A DNA stretch of 64,000 bases from Phytophthora sp. 'mugwort'. Lineage: Eukaryota; Oomycota; Peronosporomycetes; Peronosporales; Peronosporaceae. Positions 55,577-64,000 of the stretch are shown one piece after another. The stretch covers positions 1,302,001 through 1,366,000 of the forward strand of contig JAUCEF010000011.1 of assembly GCA_033558025.1 (NCBI GenBank), written 5' to 3'. Numbering within the stretch: position 1 is the stretch's first letter; each line of letters begins with the position of its first letter. Below the pieces are notes generated by a model, which was not told the DNA's origin, ran no database searches, and worked only from the letters and a program-made list of their open reading frames with translations. Position numbers and translations under genes: made by a program.

Positions 55577-55606
55577 CTCACCTCATACACGTGTTGACAT
55601 TTTCCC
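55577..55606 (-). repeat. Right terminal inverted repeat of the MULE
   Basis: Reverse complement starts GGGAAAATGTCAACACGTG; one mismatch to the left end. Confidence 0.85.
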
Positions 55607-56129
55607 TAATCCCAAAGATGGTATACGTCACAAGACATTCGTGGCCCACACAGAAGCCGGTGAAAAGGGCAGATTGGAGCATCCGACATGTTGTTATGGA
55701 ACGCGATCTTTGCGGAGCCGATGAAAGTGCCTCAAGGCTGGATCAAGGCGGCGCTGGCCGAGCAAACGATGACAAATGGAGGCATAGGGATGCCAAACAT
55801 CACTGCCGAGCTGGTGGCCATGAATGCATCGATGGTAGGAGACTCGGGCTTGACACAGGATCGGATAGCGCAAAAAGCGTCGGTGATATACTGAAGTCCA
55901 TAAGGGGAGATATGCCAACGCACCTAGTGCACAGAGTAGACGTATTCAAAGCAGAGATTAAGGCCACGACCTGGAAGACTGGGTGGGCATGTACTGAAAT
56001 GTGTATTAGAGGAGACGAAGTCGATGCCAGGACACGGAAATCAGAGGCAAAAGCGATACGGGAACAAATGACACCGAGAAACGGCCTGATAATACGATGG
56101 ACTCGCGCTGGGATGGCAATGACATGTAC
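55607..56129 (+). pseudogene. LINE, middle segment
   Basis: Resumes after the 9-bp duplication with IPKMVYVTRHSWPTQKPV, then in another frame LLWNAIFAEPMKVPQGWIKA and GGIGMPNITAELVAMNASMV, the C-terminal part of LINE RT (thumb and following). It ends at GMAMTCT where the PIF/Harbinger element begins. Confidence 0.7.
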
Positions 56130-58118
56130 CAGGGGGTTTCAGATATTTTGCCTTTCAGCGTCATCTTTGGTGTCATCGTTTGCAAACGATGAGCGAGCCG
56201 TTCGAGTATCGCAACAGCGACCAGCTCAGCTGGTACGCTAGCTTTGTTTCTGTTTCCAGTTGCGTCTCTCGGTTACGTTGGATCAGGCTTTACCATCTAA
56301 TCGTACCCCAGCGCCTGGCATTTAATCATCTCGCGCTGCTCCTCAGCATTCTTGGTCGGAGGAGGAGCTACAATGCAGCAAGAATCGTCGCTATCTTCGT
56401 CATCACTTTCACCTTCAGCAGCAGAAAAGTCTTCACGATCTTTGGATCATCCACTTCTAGCGTGATATTGTGGAGAAGGACGCACAGGAGTATGTCGTTG
56501 TTCACTTTTTCAAAGTCTTCTTTATTCGTGATCTGGGTGCGTACACCAAAAAGAGAAGACCAACGGTTCTTCAGCGATCCAATGCATCTCTCATTTACCT
56601 TGTGCTCGACAGAATGGTGTTATAGCACGCGTTTTCGGGTTGAGCGGCTCGTGGCTTCTTGTACGGCGTAACGAAGTGCTCCGAGAGAGCATATCACTGT
56701 CACCAATCAAATATTCACCGTCCGAGAAGTACTGCTCGGGATGTTTAACAACCGACGAGCGAGAGAAGACCATAGCATCGCCACACGAGCCTGGCCATCC
56801 TGCGTAAGCGTGCGGAATGCGTTGATCTTCATCACAGAAAATCTGAACGTTCAGCCCATAACGTTTCTTGCGCGTGAAGAAAAGATGCCCATCGATATGG
56901 GGCTTCTGAGAGAAGTTTACGTAGGCCCCGTCCACAACCCCAACGACGCCACCAAGGCCATATCGCTCACGTTGAAAAGCTGATGAAGCCACCCACTTCG
57001 TCGCCGACGGCCACGCAACAAACCGCGAATAGTGCCGAAGCAAAATGATTTGAGAACGCGATGAACAAACTCGGATACCGTATCCAGCTCTCAGTCCATA
57101 CGAGCGAGCAATTCTCTCACAGGAATTTCCATTTCCAAACGTTCCACACCACTCCAGCGTCACGGCTAGTTGGATCGCTGTATCGGTTTGCGGGTTCTCA
57201 CTGTCGTTGTAGAAAATAGAGTCTCTCACAATCAGGACGAGTACGTAGTCGAACGTCACTTCATCTACACGAACCGATTGTCGGAATTCTTTTGGGGTTT
57301 GGTCGAAAAGATTGTATCTGTGCACAGTAGATCTGGTCTCCTTTCTATGTGGCTCCATGTACCTCGTCTGCGTTAGACCAGTATAATGATCAGCTAGCTC
57401 CGAGACTTTTTCACTCGCTTCTTCATCAGACATCACCCACGCTTCGTTCCTCCACGCAGTTCTTCGTTGTCTCCTTCGTCCCAGCTATCGCTATCACTGC
57501 CGTCGAGCTCTTCGAGCAGAATAGCTTGAAACGGCGCGCTTGATATGGCGCTGACGACTTTACTTTTCTCGGTGGGCAGGCATCTCCTCGCACGAGCTCT
57601 ACAGCTCACATTTACAAGTTGTTGCGGGCAGGCAGCAGGTTAGCAGTTCAAACGAGAACGACGTCGCTGTTCTAATCTTCGTACCTTGCAGCGCACGCAG
57701 ACAATGAATGAAGTGGAACTTTAGTGTAGGAGGGCGTCTTGCAGCAGCGATATCGCTGTCCCCCCGAGAAGACCTGGCCACGGAGAGCCTGAGCGACGAA
57801 ATTTCGGGATGAGGTCGGACTGCCTTTGAGTACATCAGAGCATTGGGTTAGCTGGTAAATAATGTCCTGGGGAGCATCAGCTGCTCTACCTTTTGCTTCT
57901 CAGCGTTCTGACGGGATAGATCCGACGCCAGAGGGCTCTCTGCAGCGTCGTTCAGCAGCGCTGCTGCTGTCAGCACGTGGCGCCGTGCGCTATGCGCTAT
58001 GCCGCTCGACGCGGGAGCAATTTTGAGGTTTCAGAGATGGATACGCTTTTATCGTCTCATTTTTTTAGCCTATTTTTTGCGGTGATTTTTCGCGAGGAAT
58101 GAGATGTCTGAAACCCCC
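56130..58118 (-). mobile_element. PIF/Harbinger-type DNA transposon
   Basis: Inverted ends GGGGGTTTCAGAYAT (left from 56132, right end 58118) flanked by TAC at 56127-56129 and 58119-58121. The left end carries two extra bases (CA) before the G run. Inside is a PIF/Harbinger transposase on the minus strand. Removing the element with one TAC restores the LINE frame (MTCTDTLSEEL). A 3-bp target duplication fits the superfamily, although TWA is the usual target. Confidence 0.78.
56297..57436 (-). pseudogene. PIF/Harbinger transposase (DDE_Tnp_4)
   Basis: A 281-codon frame (57436-56591) with VGVVDGAYVNFSQKPH (first Asp), RKKRYGLNVQIFCDED, HAYAGWPGSCGDAMVF and YFSDGEYLIGDSDM (second Asp). After a frameshift near 56600, ERCIGSLKNRWSSLFG (catalytic Glu) and VNNDILLCVLLHN follow. 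A one-base loss near 56450 shifts into an acidic tail (ESDDEDSDDSCCIVAPPP) ending at 56297. Catalytic residues are all present; two frameshifts only, so it is a rather young wreck. No Myb-like partner ORF is visible in the element. Confidence 0.82.
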
Positions 58119-60166
58119 TACTGATACGCTTTCGGAGGAACTTTACCGTGCAAAACGTCTGCGAAAAGAGCGACATGGGGAATTTCTGCCGGAAGCGGCG
58201 GGGACAATTCAACTAAATAGAGTGTGGCTATGGAACGACGCAGGCAAGGAGACCAAATGGGCAGACTACCGGGCCGCCATACCACACGCCAGAAACAAGC
58301 GCCTTGTGAGGTGGTTTCCATGAAGGTGGCTGATAGTGGTGGCATAGTGTTCACGTATAGTGGGATGGATTTGACAGGTCTTAGGAAAGAAGCAAGGCAG
58401 TTCCGAGAGGCCTGCCTAAACGTGGTCGCAAATTACACTGAATTGATAAGAGGGAGGCGGCAGGATGCAACCCTGAGAGTCCGCCATCAACTTGAGGACC
58501 CACACGACGTTTTCACTATAAAGGGTCCATGATATAGGCACACACAGCATGCATGGGCGTCAAGACAGAGGGTGGTTCTATCAAACGGAGGTGAACGGGT
58601 GGAGAAGCCGTGGCAAGGACACTGGGGGTAAGCAGGAGACGACGTGGGTGGTGCCCCACCCATGGCTAACCAGAACAAGGGCATTATGGGCGGGACACCG
58701 TAGAGGGAGGCAATCGAGGAAGCAGTACAAGAAGATGATCAGAAGCGCAGGTAAAGCAGCGGCGCAAACAATTAAACATGGTAATACAGCCTGTATTATA
58801 CAGGACAAATGGAGGCAGTGTCAGCCACAGCTGGCAGATGTAGTAGATAACTTGGATTGGGGAAGGATTCACAAGATGGAAGGCGTCACAGCCTACCAAG
58901 CACAAAACATCTACAAACTCAAGGTCAACAGACTGCGACTATGGACAGGGAACGATCGGGGTCATCGCTGTATGGTGAGCAGATGCGGAAATAGCAAGGA
59001 CCGGGGAACAGGCCATTTGGGTGGACATGCCCTGACGCGCAGAAGCATAAGATGGCACTGCTTACAAAGTGGGGGCGCCAATTGCAAGCGCAACGATCTG
59101 GATGAAATACCTACTCACATTCAAGCTGAGTGAGGTACCCAATTGTTATGTGCCTGGGCACTGGAGCAAATATCGAGCGCTGGGAACTGCTACATTCGGT
59201 AGCAAGTGAGCTATGGGCGATTGGATGCGCCGTAGTTCTGACATACTTGCGGAGGTGGAATGTGGATCGCCTGCATCCGGATTGCAAGGCGGCAAGGACG
59301 ATATGGGAACAGCTGGAGCACTGCAAAAATCAAGTGACAGACGCTTTACCAGATATCGGATTGGGCTATACCCACTGACAGTATCCAGTAAGCCCAAGCA
59401 GGAGCAATCATTCAGCACTGGAAACGGGGGGGGGAGAGAAACGGATTTCCGTACAGATGAGAGGAGGTGACTCGAGTGGGTTTCTTTGACGGAGGATCGA
59501 GGGGAATCCTGGCTCAGGCGGCAGCGGAAGTTGTATAATCGAAATAGGACGAGGGGGTCAGCCAAACAAGGTGGTATGTGCAGCAGATACTGCGCTCGGG
59601 CGCAAGAACACCACCAACAATGTGGCTGAACTCATCGGGCTGCAACGATTACTAGCGAGAGCGGTGGAGAAGGACTGGAGACAACTGCATGTGGTTGGCG
59701 ATAGTGCCCTGATCTAGGTATGATAGAGAAGAGAAGGGCCCCGAAGGAAAAACGGCTACTCCATTGGTATCAGGTGGCGAGGCGTCTGGCAGACGCGTGT
59801 GAAGTACACCTGGAGTCACCATTACAGACAGCACAACAAAGCGGCGGACTGGTTGGCAAACCAGGCTATGGATCGAAAAGCCAGCATGATGTGGAGACAG
59901 ACCAGCAGAGGATTCGTGAAGGGATACTGCGGCACATGAAGGGAGATATACAAAGCTGGAAGGAAAGCTGCAGACAGATAGGAGGTGCTGTACCCATCCA
60001 GATGGGAAGAAGGCAAATGGGGGACGGAGTAGCAAGGAAAAAAGTGAGGGGTGGAGGCCGAGGTAGACGGGAGGCCTGGCAAAGCTTGGTCGGATGCTTA
60101 CGCCGAGCAGGAATGGTTATTAGAGTTCAACCTCCAATGAGTAACACAATATACCTTACCACATAA
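58119..60166 (+). pseudogene. LINE, 3' segment with RNase H
   Basis: Continues DTLSEELYRAKRLRKERHGE, a Cys/His-poor linker of about 400 codons, then an RNase H domain at about 59476-59870: FFDGGSRG (Asp), NNVAELIGL (Glu), LHVVGDSAL (Asp), and HNKAADWLANQAMD (Asp) in a further frame. All four acidic residues remain. The element ends near 60160-60180 in A-rich sequence. Frameshifts and stops throughout. Confidence 0.72.
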
Positions 60167-60180
60167 AAATAAGATAATAC

Positions 60181-61037
60181 CGTTTTGACCAAACTATGGT
60201 TCAGGCAATTTGTCTACATTTTACTAATAGCTTCTCTTTTTGCAGGCACGATAGATCGAAGTACAAATAGTTCAGCTTCATGGCACACGACACATTCGCA
60301 AAAGGACAAATTATTATTTATATTCCTTCATTTTTTCGAAGACAGCAAAGAACTTTCGTGCGGTTACTTAATCAGTGAAGCAAAACAACGAAAATACGGA
60401 TAGAGAGGCAGTCATGATTGTACGTACTTTGGTTTGGATCTATCTATAATGAATCTCTGTCGAACGATATACTAGATTTGTACGCTCTAGGCCGACAAGG
60501 CTTTTACTGCAATCCATGACGTTGGGTGCCATGATCTCGTGGAGAAAGTTAGATGCCGTCGTGTACCGTCTTGCTGGCGAGGCAACGTAGTACACAAATA
60601 CTGCGATGTCAAATCGTAAGTCGTTGAGAAGGCGAGAAGAGTCCGTGCACTTCGTGTCGGCACCCATTTTTTCTTTCAATCTCACAGTTTTATGCTCCTA
60701 TCGTGCCCATAAACCGTCGACCAATTGTGCTGCACTGAGGTTTTGCTTTCAGCCCACCAAACAGTTCCGAGCTAAGTGACACCGTAATCAGCCATGTCAA
60801 GCAGCGTAACGTGGTAACCAGTAGGTGGTACCGTTGGGAATGGACTGTGTCATACCCCCCTGCCGACGTTAAGGACACGACGGTCTTGTCAGTCTCAGCT
60901 GACCTTATGGTTAAACCGGTTTTTCATGCAGCCGCAAAGGTGCATCATGCTTTTCATCCGACCTCAACAGCATTATTGTACGGGGCTGGGGAAGTCGCAC
61001 CTTTTGAATTACTTGGCAGTGGCATTCTCAATTACTT
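60181..61037. other. Unassigned DNA between LINE and Copia element
   Basis: A minus-strand frame (60685-60440) and a plus frame (60811-61071) are short and unrecognised. Probably intergenic. Confidence 0.35.
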
Positions 61038-61324
61038 TGTTGATGTGTGCGCCGTATATGCGAAGCGGTGACGTCATGCCCATGCGCAGTGATGACACGA
61101 TGCGTGCGGGCACATGCAGCGATGACGCAATGCATGCGAGCTCACGCAATGGCGTTGTGCTGAAAAGGGGGGGGGGGCAGTTGAGAACACGTGGATGGAT
61201 CGGATTGGTCGATATTCCGATTTACTCCTGGGACACAAGGTAAGTAGAAGCAGGTTAGCAAGAGTAAGGAGACAATAGAACTCACTTCGGCATTTGCCCT
61301 CAAACCAACAAGAGCATCTCAACA
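61038..61324 (+). repeat. Probable 5' LTR of a Copia element
   Basis: Starts TGTTGATG and ends CATCTCAACA, perfect TGTTGA/TCAACA ends, 44 bp before the start codon of a Copia polyprotein. Contains TGACGTCA at 61069-61076 and a run of about ten G near 61168. The 3' LTR lies outside the window, so limits cannot be confirmed. Confidence 0.6.
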
Positions 61325-61368
61325 GGTTAACAGCCGCAAGACGCTCAAGACCAAGCTTCAGTACCGCC

Positions 61369-64000
61369 ATGACCACCACGTCCGCCAAGAAAGCTGAAGT
61401 CATCCTGGGAAGCGACAACTACTTCCACTGGGAGTTCGCCATGCGGATGACGCTGGCGAGGAAGGGGCTGTTGGCGCACGTGCAGTTGGTGAAGGACCCG
61501 TCGGAGATGACGGAGGCGTGGCTGCTCAATGACATGAAGGCGCTCGGGCTCATCGCCCAAGGTGTGGCGGTGGAGCACCACACGAAGATCCGCTCGGCGA
61601 CGTCGGCCATCATGGCCTGGAACACGTTGCGCGACTTCTACAACCGGACGACCATGCACAACCGGGTGACGATGACCCGTCGCCTCCACGAGTTCAAGAT
61701 GGAGGGCGGCGTGACCATGGCCAAGCACCTGGACGACTTCGACGAGCTCATCGTGGGTCTGCAGACGCTCGGAGAACCGCTGGACGAGGCTCGTCAGCTG
61801 GTCATCCTGCTGAGCAGTCTGCCCACGGAGTACGAGTTGATCTGCTCGATCGTGGAGAACGTGAAAGACTTCACGTTGATCGAGGTGAAGGAGAAGCTAC
61901 TCAAGGAGTACGAGCGCCTCGACAAGAAGGAAGGCACTGAGCGCGCGCTAAAGGCTACTGCGAACGGCAGTAAGTTCAAAGGCGCGAAAACCTTCAGGGG
62001 CGGCAAGGGCAGCAAGGCCTTCGGTTCAAGGAAGAACGGCGGTTTCAAGGGCAAGTGCTTCAACTGCGGCCAGATGGGCCACATGAAGCGGGACTGCCCG
62101 GACCCGAACGCGGGCAACAACGACGACGACGCGGTCTTCGCCGTTGGGAAGAGTCGGTCGGCTGGGTGGCTGATCGACAGCGGTGCGACGGCGCACATGA
62201 CGCCTCACCGCAACGACTTGTTTGAGTACAAGGACCTCGACTCGGACGTCGAGGTGACCATCGCGGACGGCAAGAAGATCCGGGTGGTGGGAACGGGGTC
62301 GGTGCGCCTGACGGGCATCGACGGCACGCGCATTAAGATGGTTGATGTGATGTACATCCCCGGGCTGGACCGGCAGCTGCTGTCTGTCAGCAGGCTGGCG
62401 GAGCGCGGCATGAGCGTGGAGTTTCAGAAGAAGTCGTGTACGATCTGGAACAAGTCCAAGGCGATCGCGTTGGGCAAGAAGGTCGGCAAGGCCTACGTGC
62501 TCGACTGCGAGAAGGACATGGCGCACTACGTGGAGTACGCCGGAGTCGACAGTGAGTGGGAGTTGTGGCATGCGCGCATGGGCCACTTGAACAAGGACGC
62601 GCTGGCGAAGACGCAGAGCGCCACCACTGGCATGCCCACGTTGGACCGCAAGTCCATGACGCTGTGCGGGGGCTGCATGAAGGGCAAACAGACGGTCGCG
62701 TACTTCCCGTCTCGATCGCTGTCGAAGACGACGAAGGTGTTGCAGTTGGTGCACACGGACGTCATGGGGCCCATGAAGACGAAGTCTAAGGGCGGGGCCC
62801 GGTACGTGCTCACGTTTGTGGATGACTACTCCAAGTACGTGGTGGCGTACTTCATCACCAAGAAGAGTGAGGTGCCCGTCAAGTTCAAGACGTTCATGAA
62901 CTTGTACGAGAACCAGTGGGGAGAGCGCATCAAGTGCCTGCGCTCGGACAACGGCACGGAGTTCGTCAACAAGGAGATGGACAGGTTGTGCGCGTTGAAC
63001 GGGATCGTTCACCAGAAGACCGTGCCTTACAGCCCGCAGCAGAACGGCGTGGCGGAGCGCATGAACCGCACGATCATGGAGAAGGCCCGCAGCATGTTGT
63101 ATTACAAGGCTATCTCAACGATGTGGTGGGCCGAGGCGGTCAGTACGTCGGTGTACCTGATTAACCGGTCCACGACCATTACGCACTCGAGCAGGACGCC
63201 GTACGAGTTGGCGTTCAGGGGCAAGCCGCGACTGGACCACTTGCGCGTGTTCGGCTCGGTCGGGTACGCTCACGTCGACAAGGTAAAGCGCACCAAGTTG
63301 GAGCCGAAGAGCTTCAAGTGCATGTTCTTGGGGTACGCCGAGAACTCGAAGGGCTACCGCGTGTACGACTTGGAGTCGAACAAGGTGAAGGTGACAAGGT
63401 CGATGAAGCTCGACGAGCGCGAGGTAGACGGCATCTACGACTCGGCGCCGACGGAGAGCACGACGGTCATCCATTCGACGGAGGACGTCGATGACGTCGT
63501 GCAGCACGAGCAAGAGCGCCAACCCGCTACTGAAGAGCCGATGGGATCGGTGGAGGAGAGCCATGAGGAAGACACGGAGATGCCCGAGGCTGAGTCGGAC
63601 GAGTTGACGAGGCATGAGCTGGCAAGATACCGAAGGACGCCAGGGGCAGCCTTCAGTGACAATCTTGTATTCCACCCGGAACCCGAACGAGTCCGACGCC
63701 CTCGTGACTCAGTCCTTGCTCTTCAAGACGTTGCAGACGAGTACAAGGTGAACGACGAGGACGACCCGGACAATGACGACCACTTCTGGCCGCCGTCGCC
63801 TAAGCGACCTCGAGTCGACGAGGACGGACTGCTCGCCGAAGCGGTACTGGCTTACGCTGCCAGTGTGGGAGACGCTGACGACGCGCCTACCACGTACCAG
63901 CAGGCCATGAAGAGCAACGAGGCGTCGGAGTGGATCAAGGCCATGAACTCCGAGTTGAAGGCGCACGCGGACAATGGCTCGTGGACGCTGGTTCGACGGA
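61369..64000 (+). CDS. Copia (Ty1) Gag-Pol polyprotein, partial, open to window end
   Basis: From ATG 61369 the frame is open for 877 codons and runs off the window. Gag (residues 1-220), zinc knuckle CFNCGQMGHMKRDC (230-243), protease LIDSGATAHM (Asp 270), integrase with HARMGHLN and CGGCMKGK zinc-binding parts and catalytic Asp 464 (HTDVMGP), Asp 527 (RSDNGTEF) and Glu 563 (NGVAERMN), a D-35-E spacing. The first RT part (SEWIKAMNSELKAHADNGSW) is at the very end. The order with integrase before RT makes it Copia. No stop, no frameshift and high GC at third positions: the only mobile element here that may still be active. Confidence 0.92.
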   Translation, partial: MTTTSAKKAEVILGSDNYFHWEFAMRMTLARKGLLAHVQLVKDPSEMTEAWLLNDMKALGLIAQGVAVEHHTKIRSATSAIMAWNTLRDFYNRTTMHNRVTMTRRLHEFKMEGGVTMAKHLDDFDELIVGLQTLGEPLDEARQLVILLSSLPTEYELICSIVENVKDFTLIEVKEKLLKEYERLDKKEGTERALKATANGSKFKGAKTFRGGKGSKAFGSRKNGGFKGKCFNCGQMGHMKRDCPDPNAGNNDDDAVFAVGKSRSAGWLIDSGATAHMTPHRNDLFEYKDLDSDVEVTIADGKKIRVVGTGSVRLTGIDGTRIKMVDVMYIPGLDRQLLSVSRLAERGMSVEFQKKSCTIWNKSKAIALGKKVGKAYVLDCEKDMAHYVEYAGVDSEWELWHARMGHLNKDALAKTQSATTGMPTLDRKSMTLCGGCMKGKQTVAYFPSRSLSKTTKVLQLVHTDVMGPMKTKSKGGARYVLTFVDDYSKYVVAYFITKKSEVPVKFKTFMNLYENQWGERIKCLRSDNGTEFVNKEMDRLCALNGIVHQKTVPYSPQQNGVAERMNRTIMEKARSMLYYKAISTMWWAEAVSTSVYLINRSTTITHSSRTPYELAFRGKPRLDHLRVFGSVGYAHVDKVKRTKLEPKSFKCMFLGYAENSKGYRVYDLESNKVKVTRSMKLDEREVDGIYDSAPTESTTVIHSTEDVDDVVQHEQERQPATEEPMGSVEESHEEDTEMPEAESDELTRHELARYRRTPGAAFSDNLVFHPEPERVRRPRDSVLALQDVADEYKVNDEDDPDNDDHFWPPSPKRPRVDEDGLLAEAVLAYAASVGDADDAPTTYQQAMKSNEASEWIKAMNSELKAHADNGSWTLVRR

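Larger units (their letters stand above)
51438..55606. mobile_element. MULE carrying a SET-domain gene
   Basis: Inverted ends of about 30 bp, starting GGGAAAATGTCAACAC and continuing TGTATGAGGTGA, differ at one position; they are flanked by a perfect 9-bp duplication TAATCCCAA (51429-51437, 55607-55615), the Mutator hallmark. Inside are a MULE transposase pseudogene (plus, 51758-53584) and a SET-domain pseudogene (minus, 55401-53849). Removal of the element with one duplication copy restores the interrupted LINE frame. Both inner genes are therefore part of one transposed unit. Confidence 0.88.

Noticed and set aside
1062..61180. Runs of 8-12 C or G (1062, 24807, 27029, 31542, 46310, 59427, 61168)
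   Set aside because: Frequent in retrotransposon LTRs here and prone to sequencing error; no meaning assigned.
62026..63012. 328-codon minus-strand frame
   Set aside because: It is the mirror of the intact Copia polyprotein; GC-rich third positions leave the opposite strand open. No domain.
63115..63675. 186-codon minus-strand frame
   Set aside because: Shadow of the Copia ORF.

Overview
This is a repeat-dense eukaryotic segment, most likely from an oomycete of the Phytophthora or downy-mildew type. Four things point there: short GT-AG introns (65-110 bp), an oomycete-style initiator plus flanking element directly before the peptide transporter, a TKL-type transmembrane kinase, and a transposon mix (Tigger with CENPB-type HTH, PiggyBac, MULE, PIF/Harbinger, hAT, mariner-like, RNase H-bearing LINE, chromodomain Gypsy, Copia) typical of those genomes. 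Species assignment is inference.

Layout. 0.2-9.2 kb: a mariner-like transposase pseudogene split by a Gypsy retrotransposon (798-8930, 5-bp target duplication CCTGC). 9.3-14 kb: unassigned DNA, an inverted repeat, an orphan Gypsy gag and an oppositely oriented pol tail. 14-25 kb: Tigger-like transposase pseudogenes (16.8-18.4 kb minus, 23.9-24.9 kb plus), a tRNA-like or SINE head at 20.5 kb, a GATCGG-rich tract with a 36-bp tandem repeat. 26-32.6 kb: a minus-strand Tigger pseudogene split by a 4.8-kb minus-strand Gypsy (26744-31555). 32.6-38.3 kb: a PiggyBac-like element with TTAA flanks and matching ends, also holding a MULE transposase. 40.2-50.4 kb: the only host genes seen: a POT/PTR peptide transporter, adenylate kinase isoenzyme 6 (3 exons), an unrecognised four-exon gene, and a receptor-like TKL kinase; between them lie hAT and Tigger debris. 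50.4-60.2 kb: a dead LINE opened by a MULE (51438-55606, 9-bp target duplication) and a PIF/Harbinger element (56130-58118, 3-bp duplication). 61.0-64.0 kb: start of a Copia element whose ORF is open to the window edge.

The most interesting object is the MULE at 51438-55606. Between well matched 30-bp ends and a perfect 9-bp duplication it holds a MULE transposase remnant on one strand and, on the other, a decayed gene for a SET-domain (histone-lysine methyltransferase-like) protein with pre-SET and post-SET cysteines and SUMO-interaction-like motifs. Four nested insertions can be removed exactly from the sequence, each returning the reading frame of the interrupted element, so the order of events can be read. 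Except for the Copia ORF every mobile-element protein here is broken by stops, frameshifts, deletions or loss of catalytic residues.
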